From Apostichopus parvimensis (Eukaryota; Echinodermata; Holothuroidea; Aspidochirotida; Stichopodidae): a stretch of 43,784 nucleotides of DNA. The stretch covers positions 76,057 through 119,840 of the forward strand of contig KN887121.1 in assembly GCA_000934455.1 (NCBI GenBank), written 5' to 3'. A program made the position numbers and the translations under genes. Shown one piece after another: positions 1 through 30,537 of this stretch (position 1 is the stretch's first letter; every line of letters begins with the position of its first letter). The notes under the pieces are model-generated. The model saw only the letters and a list, made by a program, of their open reading frames with translations. It made no database searches and was not told the DNA's origin.

Positions 1-1
1 C

Positions 2-17851
<17,850 letters not shown>

Positions 17852-18560
17852 GCGCATTTTGCAAAGACGAAAATCCGACAATTCGTGCGCTTGGTAACCT
17901 AAGAGTACTTAAACGTACACAGCAAAGGTGATGGGGCCTAACCACTCGTCAGTGTGTTTATTCTGTTTGTATCCTATGTGTACCTCTTTGTACAGACCTA
18001 ACTTGTTGAAATCAGAACATGTGGACAATACTTTAACTTTCATTTACTATATGTACTATCCCACCTATTTTTTTTTTTTTGCTCACTCTTTTTCTTCCTA
18101 ATATTTTCAAATTGTCATTCTGTGAGTACATCTTGTAACCTTCCCTCCTTTTGAAAACAAGTAATATATGTTTTGTGCTGAAAACACACAAAATGATTGG
18201 TTTTATGAAAGTAAGTTTAGTCTTTGCTTTCTTCATGAAAGTGTTTTTTTTGCCTTTTAAACTAATATTCATCTCTTACATCATAGTTACTGGTCAAGGT
18301 GGTCAGCAGTATTGCTGTCGTTTTGTACCAACAGCCAGAGAAAAATCAAATGATTTATTTTGATAAGTTGTAAGTTGAAATATGACAATCTATTTAGGAA
18401 ACAATCATCATTCTGGTTTCATTCGAAGATTCTAAAGTGATTTTTTTCTCTTTCATGAAGTTACAAGATACCAATGAATGTTTCTCAAAAAATCATCATT
18501 AGCTTCTCTATGGAATGCAAAAATCGACATGATTTTAGTCACTAAAAGTGTAATAAAAAA
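17852..18560 (+). other. PEX1: Probable PEX1 3' UTR
   Basis: Sequence directly after the PEX1 stop. AT-rich with poly-T runs, no coding potential. The first AATAAA hexamer is at 18552-18557 and another is at 19488-19493; either could end the transcript. The extent is inferred only from the hexamer position. Confidence 0.4.
18552..18557 (+). terminator. Candidate PEX1 polyadenylation signal AATAAA
   Basis: First canonical AATAAA on the + strand after the PEX1 stop codon, 0.7 kb downstream. A second AATAAA is at 19488-19493. Choice between them cannot be made from sequence alone. Confidence 0.3.
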
Positions 18561-19719
18561 TCCTTCTGCGGCAACCAGCTACATGACACATACTTCCTTT
18601 TGGCAATTGCTACTGACCTATGTTGCCTTGGAATGATTCCATTACTTTCATTCCTGAATGCTGCCATCTTTTTGTGTTACTATGGTAACTCAGGAGAGAC
18701 GTTTGCAATCTTAATATTATACTCAAAATCCCCAAATTACTTTTATTGTTAGTTTTTGTTTGTTTGTTTAAAGTTACCTTTACTCTTGTCTTCCTGTTTG
18801 TTTTAATTTCTTAGGGCATTTTTGAAGTTTATTCTATCTCGTGATAAATTGTTCCTCTTTTAGAGGACGGTCAGAAATGTTGATTTTATTATCTTTTTTT
18901 TCCAGGGGACCACAGCACTTTGATATTATCCTACTACCTCTGGCTATAAATTACACTATTTTATGTTGATTTTACTCTATGCACGTATGGGCTACTGCAA
19001 ATATAATCAATTTAGTACTCATAAAACTACTTAATTTATCATGTATCTATTAATAGATGCATCAGTAGTTTTGTTTGTAGATGCAATAGCATGTAAATTT
19101 TTCTAGCTGTTTATCGTATTATCAAATGAAGATATTATCAAAGCACACCCTGCAAATGCATAACTCTACACATAGTCAAAACTCAAAAAAGCTGTAGGCA
19201 TACCGCACCTAATTTGATGCTGCATAACAGACTCACTAATTATCGTTTCACTCTCTAGGATGTAAATTTGTCCTTACATAGTTGAGGTCTGCTAATGTGG
19301 AACAGGAGTGCAATGATTTGAAAGAAATATATTTAGTAAAAAAAAAAATTCTACTTACCTGTCCCTACACCAAAATTGCACTCCGAGTTTGACATCTGTA
19401 CTAAAATTAAGTGTTGTGTAAAATCTGCAGTACCTTCCCATTATATATATTGATGGTATGGTCAGCTTGTACTGAAGGTGAATTTGTAATAAATTGCCGA
19501 GGTATTATTTTTATCAAGACTTATTGCAGTAATTGAAATAGATGATATCTTGGATGTAATTGAATGTTAATAGCTGAAGGCACAGTGTGAGTGGGCATTA
19601 AAATGTCTTCGTTTTTCACATATTTTCGATTGTTTTTTCGAGTTAAGCCTTTCATCAATTTTGGTACAGGGTTTTTGCTAGTTATGAAAATTATACCAGT
19701 GAAAGGTTCAATTAGGTCA

Positions 19720-19904
19720 GGCGCTATGTCGAAAGAGGGACATTCAGAGGAAGGTTGCTGGATCCTGCCGCCAGGATGCTTAGGGTGTAATCTTTTGTGC
19801 TGTTCAGTTTCACAAAATAGGCTATGCTGGTACAGAGATTATCTCAGTTGTTTGCCATATTGATTGCAGCTGCTGCAGCTTTTCTTTGTGACATGGTGCC
19901 TTAC
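19720..19904 (+). repeat. Dispersed repeat family B, copy 2 (downstream of PEX1)
   Basis: Second copy of the repeat at 6901-7106, same orientation: caggcgctatgtcgaaag at the start, then gccaggatgc, aatcttttgtgctgttcag, tcacaaaataggc, ttgattgcagctgctgcagc and gtgacatggtgccttac. It explains a short open frame overlapping 19591-19863, which should not be read as a gene. Confidence 0.65.
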
Positions 19905-20914
19905 CTAGTGCTACCGAAATGATAATTATTGTCATGAATATGCAAAAGAGATGATATCAAACAGAAGAAGCTTGTATGTCGAATGTTCGAGAGAAATTTA
20001 CTGTGAAAATGAAAGGAATGGTAGACTTGTAAAGTAATGTAACTTGATAAGTCAAAAGATGAACTAAGATTGTTTTTCATTAATAACGGTTATGCCATAA
20101 AGTTTGTTTTTTATTGTTGTTTCACTAATTAAAAGTGATGGTTTGAAACTTGGTACGTAATTTCCATCATTGAATTGCTCAAACTGAAATCTTTTTAAAT
20201 TTTTTTTGGAAAAGTAAGCCCTGTTGCTTGAACATGTATATAAACTATGGAATAATTTGTATGAAGATAATAAGGAGAGTGTAGAAAGGATAGGGTAGGG
20301 GAGTAGGAGATGGTTTGGCAAGGGCTTGATAATGCCACTGTTTTACTGGACTGCATTCATTGCCTTCAAAAATATTTGTGAAACAGCAGCAATATTGCTT
20401 TGATGTTCCATCAACTTTTATGCATGCAGGCAATTCTTCAACTTTAATATGAAGCAAATAGATTGAAATGTTTAAAATGAATCATTTAGCAAGCCAGATG
20501 TATTAAATTTTAGGCCATGGGAATAAAGCTCTTTGACATAAAAAAAAAGAAAGAGAGATTTTTTTTCGCAAAAGCAATATTTTTGCCAATAAAATTAGCT
20601 TCCTTTGTTTTGTATCCAACAAAAGTTATATGTTACTTTATCAATTTGTATATTAAAGGGAAACAGTGTATCCGAACAATTTCTACGTCAGTATCCTTTG
20701 TGTAAATAGTTTCATAGATGCATACTACTAACAAGTAATTTTTGATACTTTTTTTGATGCATATTAATCCTTTGTACTCAAGTCATTAATGTAATTATAG
20801 AGATGCAAATATGAAGGTCCTTAATTAAGAAATGTTCTCATCCATAAGTGTGTTGCTAATGTTATCTCAGCATTGCTAGTTCTGCTGATAACTTTAGCAC
20901 CATCGCATAATGGT

Positions 20915-21140
20915 TCGTTTTCAATCCGATACAGATTCACATAACGAAAATTATCGGAGCTTGATGTCAAAGGTCGATGTTTAATTTGTTTTGACCAATC
21001 CGATACAGAATCTCTTATTGAGAAGCACCGGAGCTTGATGTCAAAGTTCCATAATTGATCAGTTTTGACTAACCCGATTCTGTTATTGATAATCATTCGG
21101 AGCTTGATATCAAAGATCCATATTTTATCAAGTTCGACCA
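20915..21140 (+). repeat. Tandem repeat, about 70-74 bp unit, three copies
   Basis: The block cggagcttgatgtcaaag occurs at about 20955, 21029 and 21098 (third copy with one change), each followed by gtttgac/ttttgac and ccgat-containing sequence. The apparent 123-codon antisense frame at 20821-21192, with its repeated FDIKLR phrase, is simply this repeat read in frame. Confidence 0.7.
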
Positions 21141-22129
21141 AGTTGCTATTTGTCAATCCTTCTTTTTCAAGAAAAGAAAAATAAGTTCCCATTTAATTTT
21201 TTTTGTTTTTTTGTTTTGAAAATTTAAAAACTATGTTTGGGATATATTCAAGGATATATTCTTCACCAGTTTTCATTGCGCCACACTTTCGCCAACTTTT
21301 CACCGGTAAATATACTCTTAGAAAAGTGTAGGTGTAAGTTACATCAAAGAATTTATGCCTTTGTTATTATTAACCTTTGAAATTGTTACTCCAAAGATTT
21401 TTTTTTTCTTCCCTGGTGTCATAACTTGAAACTCATCTACAAATTATGCTCGGATTATAAAGGCCTATATCATAAATGTGTATCCTTGATTTTCTTTTGG
21501 TGATGTTCTATATATTATTAGTCCTTCTTTATTGCCATGGAAACATAATATCACTATGGAAACGTAATATTCTTGTAACGTATAGCAGTGTGTTTGCCAG
21601 AGTTTATTGCTCTCTTTTATCTAACCCAGTTCTCTTTTTAAAAGCATGTCTGCCTGCTTTTTCTTTTTCAGTACTTTGAAAAGTGAAAATATAATATTAT
21701 ATCAGAGAAAAGAGGACTTTATGATTTTATGAAAGCAGCTTCTGGAATGTAATTTTACTTAATATTTATGCATATAGATGCAGATATGGTGGAGTGGGAG
21801 GAAGAAAGGGTCCTATCGGGGCCAAGATGCTGAAGTACCAAAAAGAATATCAAAATATTGAAAAAGTGGAAAAGTAATTGAGAAACATCCATCCGTCAGA
21901 TAGTCTGTATGGCAGGGAAGATAGTACGCAGTATGCTTCCAGAAGATTACTTGATTATCCACGTAAAATATGTATCTTGTAAACAGAAAACTTTACTGAA
22001 ATTTTAAAGTGAAGGTGTTGTCAGCATGCCTTTCCAATTGCCAGAACTATTCAACAGTACTTTTGAGGAGGTTCCGACACTTCAAAATGAAAATAAAATA
22101 AAACTGTTAGCAAACTGCTTATCCACTAG

Positions 22130-22260
22130 AGAGCCTGTGTAAGAGAATGTGTAAAAGTAAGTTGGCCTGACGTTTCGATCCTAGCAGGATCTTCTTCAAA
22201 GGCTAAATGACAAATAACAGTAACAGAAGGGACAAAAACACACACAGAATACAGACAGGT
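22130..22260 (+). repeat. Interspersed repeat with ACGTTTCGATCC...GGATC core
   Basis: Contains cctgacgtttcgatcc and tagcaggatcttcttcaaag at 22166-22201, a near-palindrome (GATCCTaGCAGGATC) next to an acgtttcg phrase. A degenerate echo (gattcgttcccagcagaat, then attctttgg) is at about 22400-22428. I recall acgtttcg...cttc..ca modules as common in dispersed repeats of marine invertebrates; the family is not assigned here. Confidence 0.45.
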
Positions 22261-22869
22261 TAATGAGCATGGTGAACACAAAGAGATAGATATAAGGGAA
22301 TAAGTAGACAAGGGATGGAGAGAAGAAAGAAAGAAACCAACACTTCAAAATGATTTCAACACTGAGGAATATGTATAAAAGTTAAAAGAGTGTGCTTGAT
22401 GATTCGTTCCCAGCAGAATATTCTTTGGAGACGGAAAAATGGAAAGACAGTTCTAGACAAGTAAACACAAGCCCAGATAGGACGTATTAATTAGTGAATT
22501 GGATCATTAAACAATAAAGAGACTAGAAGGAAACAGACTAATTGGCAGACGGCTCAAGGAAAGTGGTGTTGAATGAGCCCCAGATCTCCCAAGAAGACAA
22601 TCTTATAGGAAGGAAACATCAGACACTCTCTTTAATTTTACACATTTTAATAACTACACAGGCTTTGGCAGTTAATATTTTGTTTGTTAACAGTTTTTCC
22701 CTATAACACAAAAGTGATATAAGAGAGTAAAATAAGTGAAGCAAATTAATTCATGAATTTTTTTTTTAGAAGTTTGAACGCTAGTGCTCCTTCACTTGGT
22801 TGTCTATCATTTTTTTTTTTTTGTGGCAATAAGTGGTAGAGTGATCACAAAACCTTTTGAGAGTTTGAA

Positions 22870-23085
22870 AAATTCATGAATATTGTACATATTCATGATT
22901 ATCGTACATATTCATGAATATACATATTCACGAATATACATATTCATGATATCATAAAAATTCATGATATTATACATATTCATGAATATACATATTCACG
23001 AATATACATATTCATGAATATACATATTCATGATATACATATTCATAAATATCATACATATTTATGAGTATCATTCATATTCATT
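22870..23085. repeat. AT-rich satellite, unit tacatattcatgaata
   Basis: About 215 bases made of imperfect units near 14-18 bases built on tacatattcatgaata, with variants such as ttcacgaa and ttcatgat. The core TTCATGAA is palindromic, so the array can form many small foldbacks. It lies about 5 kb downstream of PEX1. Confidence 0.85.
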
Positions 23086-26000
23086 GTTGAACTTGAATTT
23101 CATGCTGATTGAAAAAAAAAATTTTATTGCCGAAAACAGTCAGATTCATTGGATGATAAATTCATAGTAGATTTTGGCAGCAACTCCTTGGATCTTTATT
23201 TTTCCATCCTGTCTTTTTTCGGCAGTCATGTTTTTTTCCAACTTGTTTGGCTCTGTAAACGAAACTCTGTAAACTAAAAGTAGATACAGACTCTGATCGT
23301 GGATCATTCTTTTTGCTTATCGGTCTTGACACTCTCGTGAATCTCCTCCCGTGCTCCGTGCAAAGTTACCAACGAATACATTTTCAGAGAGGATTTATTT
23401 TTTTAATCTGTTGATGATGTTAATGGTTTTCTTTTATTTTTTGTGTGCAGTATTAAACATTTTCTAATTTTATCTGCCAATGTTGCAAGAATCTCTTGCC
23501 AACATTGCTGCATGTTTTTTCCATCTGAAGTCATGGTAGGAGATAGTTGTGGAACCTTTGTGAGAAAGGTGACTTCTAAATGAAAGTTGTATTTAATTGT
23601 ATTGTATGGTGCGGCGTTGGGTGGGTGTACAATGGAGGGCAAGATCAAATCAGAATTACGATCACTCAGTTAAGTACTATCAAAGAAAGTCCAACAGAAA
23701 TGTTTCAGATTTTTGTAGATTTAATCTAGGACTTACAGTTTGCTGTTAAACATCTCTTGTGGAGTGACAAACACTTGCAACAATAAGGAGCAGGAAAAGA
23801 TTTTTCAACCTTTGCCAGCTTATAAACCACAGACATTCACAGGATTTAAGAATGGTTTCTGTTACTGTATTGTAGGATTTTAAGCATCTAACAAATTTGT
23901 CAACTCAAAGAAAAAAAAAATTATGTTCTTGGTGCTATATTTTGAGGACAAAAAAGCATGTTTTGTCGTTCGTGAAGATTGTCATTTTAACTTGTGAAAG
24001 CTGAGAAGAATGTTACAATGTGAATTTTGAAAAGTGTTTTGACTTCATGCAGTGATGACATATTGATGACGATATGATTTGCATGTTAATTTTAAAAGTA
24101 TTGTCTTGTTTTTCCAAAGAGTTTAAACTACATGAAGCTTTATAAATTGAGTAATATTAAATCATATTAAGGATAATTTTGTGTTATGAATAATTTGTTC
24201 TATATTTCTTCCATGAAATTCCTATGACATGATAATTACTCTGCTTTGAACTAAACAGCTCATCATCCTTTTGCAATTATCAGCAAAACAATCCATTAAA
24301 TTGTTTATAATAATAGCAATTTGTTTAAGCTCCCTGACTTCTTACTATTTGGTCATTCACAGAAAAATTGTTTATCAGAAAATATTTAAGATTTGACAAC
24401 TTTCTTAGTAGTTTGAATATTGATGAATTCTGTTAATTGTAAAATACTGACAAGGATCAAATTTTCTATGTACCAAAATTGCTTTAAACAAATTTCCATA
24501 TCTGTGTGTGCCAACATGTTTGGTATGTTACATCAGTGTGTTGCATAATACTGGATAAGTTATAGCTCTGTGCAGTTGAGAGTGGCTTGAGGTACTAGCA
24601 AAAAATGTGATGTAGAGAATGGTCACATGCAGCATTTTGAAGTAGGGAGATACAGAGACATAAATGGAATTTTTACATTTACCTAAACTTGAAATAATAA
24701 TTTAAAATTGTGTGGTTTGGTTTATGTAGAAGAAACCTTTGGTCTTCAAGATGTCAAGAGAAATGTCTTATACCGTTCCAGTGGTTTTGGGTTTGACAAG
24801 CTTTGGACTAAATAAAAAACATATTTTTAGCGACCAAAGAGTTTGACAAAAAACTGATATACAAGTATACTAAGTCTGACTGATTTTAAGGAATTAATGA
24901 TTTTAATTGCCATGTATTACTTAAAATCTATCTGACACCTATTTTACAGTCATATTGAACCCCTGAAATGAATATCAAATTAAAACCAATCAGATATGAC
25001 ATTATTTAAATTTTCTCTTTCGTTCTTTTCTTATTTGGATTATTTTCTTTACAATTACATCTGTTCTCACTTTGAAACATTTTCCTTACTGTCTGTTTGG
25101 TGAGCGTACTATGTCCAAGGATGACATGTTTCAGGGCAAATTTTTTCAAAAGGATTTTTTATCTGGTTGTCCCTCGGACAACTTTGTCCGGGTGGACAAT
25201 AGGCCTACCAGTATTTCTGTTTTATTTTCAGTATCTGCAAAGTACAAGAGGGTGATACCCGTTTACCACTTCAAGTATATTTTTTTTTAAATTGCAATGC
25301 AATCTGAATTTGATGAAAACAACTGCACGTCTTCTTGGACAACCTTCAAAGCTGACTTTGGCCATCCGAGGAGAAATTTGATCGTCTTGGAGAACTATTA
25401 AAAATATGCCCCTATGTTTATGGACTTTTTCATATCATTTGATTTTGATTACTGCAGTGGAGTTTATTAGAAGGGTGCAATGAGATATTATATTTACATT
25501 AAACAATTGAGATTTGCTCAAAGGAGGATAGTTAATAAAGATTAATAGATAACAAGAGATAATGTTCCTGATTTGTTGTCTTTTATTTTGTCTTTTATTT
25601 CACCACGGTGCTCTTTAATGGCTGACCACTTAGTATTGCATAAAGTAATGCATACTTGTAGCAACATTCATAGCCTTGCTTCATCTTATGTCACCAAGAA
25701 AAGTTCTGAAGCCAAAGATTGCCTCACAATTACAAAATACCTTCCAAAAAGACATCGAAACAAGAAAGCCATGAGCTTTCGTGATTTCTTGCCACATTTC
25801 CAAAGAGAACATCTTGTATTAATAAAGAAGTTCCACACGACTCATTACTGAAGCTCGACTTTTGGAGTTATCCTGTTTACAAAATGTTGAGACTAAGCTC
25901 TGTTGAATGGAATTGACCTTGTGACCTGAACTAGATAACAGTACGCATTGTTACAGTCAAGAGGGTGGCTGCCAAGTTCACCTACTGTATGAAGTTTGTG

Positions 26001-26827
26001 TGAGCAAAATCTATTGTGTTTATAACAATCAGAGATTCTTTGTTCTGTACACCTTGGCTGACAATGGACATCTTGATGAAAAATGACTTTTCGGAAGACC
26101 TATTAGAGGGCTAAGGAGGAAACACATGTCAATTACCCATTAAGTGCAACTAGCCTAGAATAAATAGAATCTGCTTATTCTAATGCATGACTGTAAGAGG
26201 TATCAACTTCTGTGACCTTTGAACCTTATTCCGAGCAAATAACAACTTCATGCTAAAGAGTTAAATGTTTCTAGTCACAATTGCCAAAATTAATTGCAAA
26301 ATTAATTTATATGATTAAAAAATTTGATAACAAATGTTTTCCAGTACATATTGCTATATCCACTGAAATAAATAAATAAAATAATACAAAAATTTGAACA
26401 TGCATTAAATCAATTTGCACTGACACGATGGCATTTAAACATAAAACGGTTTAATTTTTATCTAACAAGATGACCATTGACTTTGTTACTAACATCTCTT
26501 TACATAGACCTGCCAATTAACACTCATAGTCTTAAAGGCAATCCCATGCTATCCAGCTTTTCACATGCTAATCTCACTGCAATTTTTATTCTAAATTGCA
26601 ATCAGAAATGTGGCACACGTTTGTTTACATGCATTGGGAAATTGGAGAAAGTCCCAATTCATTTTCTTGGATACAATTGCATAAAATGCCTATGGGGCCT
26701 TTTATGTAGCCTATAATATTGTCCAGGAGATGTGCATTACCTTTGCTATCGTACGTTTTATATCGCTTTCATGTTTCCGTTGAATTTTCCCTCTTTTTTT
26801 AACTAATCTCTCAAGTTTTGAAAATGA

Positions 26828-27191
26828 TTAAACAGAGTGAAGACCCGTGCACAAAGAAACGTCTGATGCCGGTAATCTGACCTAGTTTCGAATGAGGTGT
26901 TACAAAATTGTTCGACACCACCTTCGATCCCAAAAATACGCACACAGCTTGCTACCGTTGGTAATGAGACAACAGTGTACAGTCAATACATGCAGCTACG
27001 GTCAATACTCACAACACAGTGTACATAGCAGCGATGGACATCTCGGGTCCAGATAAAAGATAACAAGGTATCACCTTTCATTTCTGTCTGCATTTTGAAG
27101 CGACAAGAAAAAAACTTCACTTGCAAGCAGCGGAAAGTTAACTTTTTTCAGAGGCGGCACGCGGTTTGGGGCGAATCTTCAATGCCTTTAA
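26828..27191 (-). mobile_element. TTAA-flanked TIR element, copy 1 (364 bp, downstream of RPP38)
   Basis: Same 364-bp sequence family as 31562-31925 and 39393-39740 but in the opposite orientation. In its own direction it begins TTAAAGGCATTGAAGATTCG (27191 downward) and ends ...GTCTTCACTCTGTTTAA at 26828. The two ends are inverted repeats of about 15 bases next to TTAA on both sides, and there is no open frame, as expected for a non-autonomous (MITE-like) element. It lies 158 bases past the RPP38 stop codon and in the direction of RPP38 transcription, so it probably sits in or just beyond that 3' UTR. Confidence 0.85.
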
Positions 27192-27349
27192 ATCTTCCTT
27201 TTGTTTTTGGCAAAACACAGGTTGGTAGGTCTCCCGTTACAGATAATATCTTTCACAGCTTTCCACCAAGAAAATAGCACCTTCTCCAAGCCAGAGTTAT
27301 CTACGTTATTAAAGTTTCATTTTCTACCTCAAACTGTTCTTGATAAGAG

Positions 27350-30300
27350 TCACTTCCTTGCATCTTTCTTCCTCAATTTCTTTTTCGTCTTGTCTCCTTT
27401 TATGATGTGCATGATATTAGCGGTATGGTACTTCATGCTCTGTTTTATCGACCTCGTCGCATTCCGGCTCTCGTTCGAGACCGTTGCCTCTTCGGCTGCG
27501 AAAGGACTCTCCAGTACGTGGTCCACTTTGACTTTCTTTGCTGGCTCGGAACCGTCATCCAGTTTTCGTTTCTTGCTGTCGTTTGAAGCGATTTTCACTC
27601 CTGGCATTTCTTCGGATGTAAGTTTATTTACTCCATTCGGAAACACTCTGTCTGTTAGCTCTCCTACCTTTCTCATGAGTTCATCTTCTGTGTGTAACCA
27701 TGGTAACACTACGATAGCTGTTACCTCTCGTATTCTCTGAACCAATCTAACGATGTTCTGGAATGTTGCTTTGGTTAAGTTTGCTGGACACTGAGAGGTT
27801 TTCTGTCAAAGAAAAAAAATAGCACCCCAAAGAATGAGCCCCTAGATGAAACATGACGTAACATTTAAGATATTTCAAACCCAACAGGTGGAGTAACATC
27901 TATTTCTGTTTGCCTTTATAAATACCAAATTCCGGTTCTTCACTTCTTCAGAATAACCAAGTTAATGTTTTATATATATACCAGTTTGCTCAAACAGTTC
28001 AGTGTGACTAACTATTTCATCCTTTTTTATTGTAACTTCCTATTGCATTCCATCCACATGCCAATATTTGTTACAAACCTTCAATCTTAATTCCACGAAT
28101 GCAAATAAATGTGAACATTGTCGGGTCAATTAATTTATGACACATATTGTTTGGCTGTAATTTGTTACCTTGAAACCGACCACCGACACGCAATGAATAT
28201 TCATAGGTTTGCGAAGTCGCTCTCTCATCTCTGGTAGCACGCAAACGGGAGTGTTCCTGGTTGCACTCAGCACCTTGAGGTGATCTGTTAAAACGGCTTC
28301 AGCTGAGTTTGGCTTGTTAAGTACCACTGCTTCAAGTTGGCCTGTCTCTAAACACTTTGTCACTTGATTGATACCGACAACGATGAAAGATCTGCAGGAA
28401 GGAAAGAGTGCAATTATAGTGTGGTGACAGGTGTCTTATTATGCTAATCAATGCAAGAGTAACCTACTGTAAAGTAGAACATTTTACATCACATTTTGAT
28501 TCACAATTAGTAATAGGCAGGTAAAATGATACAGAGGTGGGGTGGGGGGGGGGGGGGGGGGATTGTTTGAGTTATTAGAGCTTCTAACACAATGGGTTAA
28601 TATCAACAACAAGGTTTGGACTAAGGAGATGATGTCATTATTTAGTTACTAGCCTTACAGGACATCTAAACATTGCAAATATTTTAATCGTGAATATCAC
28701 AACACCAGAACACCTTACTGTACCTCTTTACTTTCCTTTGTTTTTATTATATTTTTTTTGTCTTTTGTGTTGCAATATGAAATTTCAACACTGTTTCTCT
28801 CAAGCCATCCTCTAATGAATGATAATCTTAAAATTCTGCAAGCACTGTACAGTCTCCTTAAACTTTATATGCTGGTAATTTAATTAAAATGTTGTCATTT
28901 TTGTTCACATTTCTAGAAACTCCTACTGTAGTTCCTCGAAGCTATGAAACCAACCCACTTTTTGTATAGTACATTACTCACCGTAAAGCTTTAACAATAG
29001 CCCTATTTTCATCATCCCCCTCAACGTCCTTTCCTCTTTTACTCTTTTGGCCGAGAGTTTTGACAGAAGCGAATGGAGGTAGGTCTGTAAACATCCTGTG
29101 GAAGGGGAAAAAAATGGGTCCAATTTGACATAAGTTCAATCATGATCATACAGTACATTTTTCATAATTCTCCCTTTAAGGTAAAAATTTCCAATGGATC
29201 TTGACTTAGCATTATTAAACTTCACCTGCAGAATGACTCAAAAAATTCCTTGATGTTGCACAACCTGGGTGAAAATAGCGGGAAAATTAAAATCTCTTTC
29301 TTACATAGAGCAATACTAATTAAAGTACTGACTTGCAGATTTGATGAATATTAAGATGGTGGAACATAGCTGGATCGTGCCATCTCATCCAATGACTTAG
29401 AACCTAACTCATTGATGTTGCATGGATCAGATGTTAGCTGTTTTGGGAAAGTTGTTCATGACAGTTATCTCTATCACATAGGCCAGTGATGATGGTTAGG
29501 GTTTTGCCTCATTTATACTATTCAGTTATAAGTTTTGCTGATGGTTTCAAAGATGTTAAATATCACTATAGGAATATCAATTAATTAATTTGGCAGTTCA
29601 TGAATAACTTAGTGGCCTATGTAGAACGTACCTTTGAAACTTCTTACCTCTCTAAACTCATCAAAATTTCAGACTCAACATGATTTGGTAGTTGTACCCT
29701 ACGAGATAAAAAAGATAAAAATGTTAAAGTTTTCCATGTGTGATTAAATTTTCTGCATATCATCCTGATCTCAATTAATATATATCTACAACATGTATTT
29801 GATGTCCAAAATCAGTGTGATAATTTTGGTTTGGTTATTGCATTTAAGAAAAACTTAGAAATGTAGTACATAGACCTAGTAAACAAATTCTTTCTTGAAG
29901 CAAGGTGGATAACCACTTTTAGTCTAGTGGTTTATAACACTGGAGTGCATGATGAGTGACAGCTCTATCAAAAGGGAAATGAATGTATGCAAACTTTTCA
30001 CCACATTCATTAGTTGAGATTTCATTTCAGAAAGATTAACAGATCTCAAAAGCTGTACAACTTACACACTCAGAAAATTGATTTACCAATTAAATGTCCT
30101 GCGACTGGGGTTAGTACTGTACATAGCTGATACACACTTTAAAAACTTCACTAACCATTTAACATTAATACAATACAAGATAGCCTACCAGTTATCAGAA
30201 AGTGCACCCCTAGACAAGGTATTCCAGTTTAGTTAGGGTTTGTTACTTTAACTTCTTGCTTTTTAAGGCTACTCTGACACACTCACAATGTGCATGATGA

Positions 30301-30411
30301 ATTGTCTTACCAATGGATGTTGAATGCATATGGTGATGCCAATGTGTTCCGTAATTTATTAGCATTGCGTATAGTTCTTGATCCAGTTGGAACTGTTGCT
30401 ACAGCCATCAT
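27350..30411 (-). CDS. RPP38: RPP38, RNase P/MRP protein subunit p38 (five coding exons)
   Basis: Ribonuclease P / RNase MRP subunit p38, a nucleolar L7Ae-family protein that binds a kink-turn in the H1/MRP RNA and takes part in tRNA 5' processing and rRNA maturation (family knowledge). Exons on the - strand, in transcript order: 30411-30311, 29698-29648, 29095-28982, 28391-28169, 27802-27350 (stop at 27350-27352). All junctions are GT-AG and phases agree, giving 313 aa; human is 283. Start: ATGATG at 30411-30406, with an in-frame stop upstream and no earlier ATG. Landmarks: N-terminal ASPYAFNIHW (human NNPYIIRW) and ESEILMSLERMF (human ESEDMHFILQTLE); L7Ae core from about residue 90 to 199 with VVGINQVTKCLETGQLEAVVL (residues 93-113; human IGVNEVTRALERRELLLVLV), VCVLPEM and the closing VLPWL (human SVPWL). 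The tail is basic with a bipartite nuclear-localisation-like stretch (KKRKLDDGSEPAKKVKV) and a Lys/Arg-rich end. No canonical AATAAA was found within about 500 bases of the stop. Confidence 0.92.
28169..28391 (-). other. RPP38: RPP38 exon 4: L7Ae RNA-binding core
   Basis: Exon between tcctgcag/ATCTTTCATC and GGTTTCAAG/gtaaca on the - strand. It encodes SFIVVGINQVTKCLETGQ through NIHCVSVVGFK, the part of the L7Ae/L30e/Gadd45 fold that carries the GxNxVTK signature contacting kink-turn RNA. It joins exon 3 in mid-codon (CG+A, Arg) and exon 5 in phase 0 (KTSQCPANLTKATFQ...). Confidence 0.9.
28537..28561. repeat. Poly-G run
   Basis: A run of about 18 G after ggggtgg on the + strand (C-run on the transcribed strand of RPP38 intron 3). 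A simple-sequence tract of this kind is likely to be length-variable. Confidence 0.85.
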
Positions 30412-30537
30412 CTTCAATAACTTAATGCTAATATTTAATTAGACTACTTTTGTAACATTTATTCTCTCAGCATCTGTGCTAAGGCTACGAACTGTCAGAC
30501 CAAGGTAGGCTACATACTAAATAGTACCGATCTGAAG

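Larger units (their letters stand above)
17852..27349. other. Gene-poor interval between convergent PEX1 and RPP38
   Basis: About 9.5 kb without any exon I can support. It holds the PEX1 3' UTR, repeat family B (19720-19904), a three-unit tandem repeat (20915-21140), an acgtttcgatcc-type repeat (22130-22260), an AT-rich satellite (22870-23085) and a TTAA-flanked element (26828-27191). Short open frames here (for example 25573-25851) show no recognisable domain and no splice-supported extension. Confidence 0.6.

Noticed and set aside
20821..21192. 123-codon antisense frame with repeated FDIKLR
   Set aside because: Explained by the three-unit tandem repeat; no start context or splice extension.
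22870..23085. CRISPR-like array
   Set aside because: Units are 14-18 bases, continuous and without unique spacers, in a eukaryotic intergenic region; it is an AT satellite.
25573..25851. 92-codon + strand open frame
   Set aside because: No recognised domain, no splice-supported partner exon, isolated in a repeat-rich gap; left out as unsupported.
26828..27191. Firm piggyBac assignment of the TTAA element
   Set aside because: TTAA flanks fit, but the terminal base order (AGG...CCT) is the reverse of the usual piggyBac ends and no transposase is present in the window.
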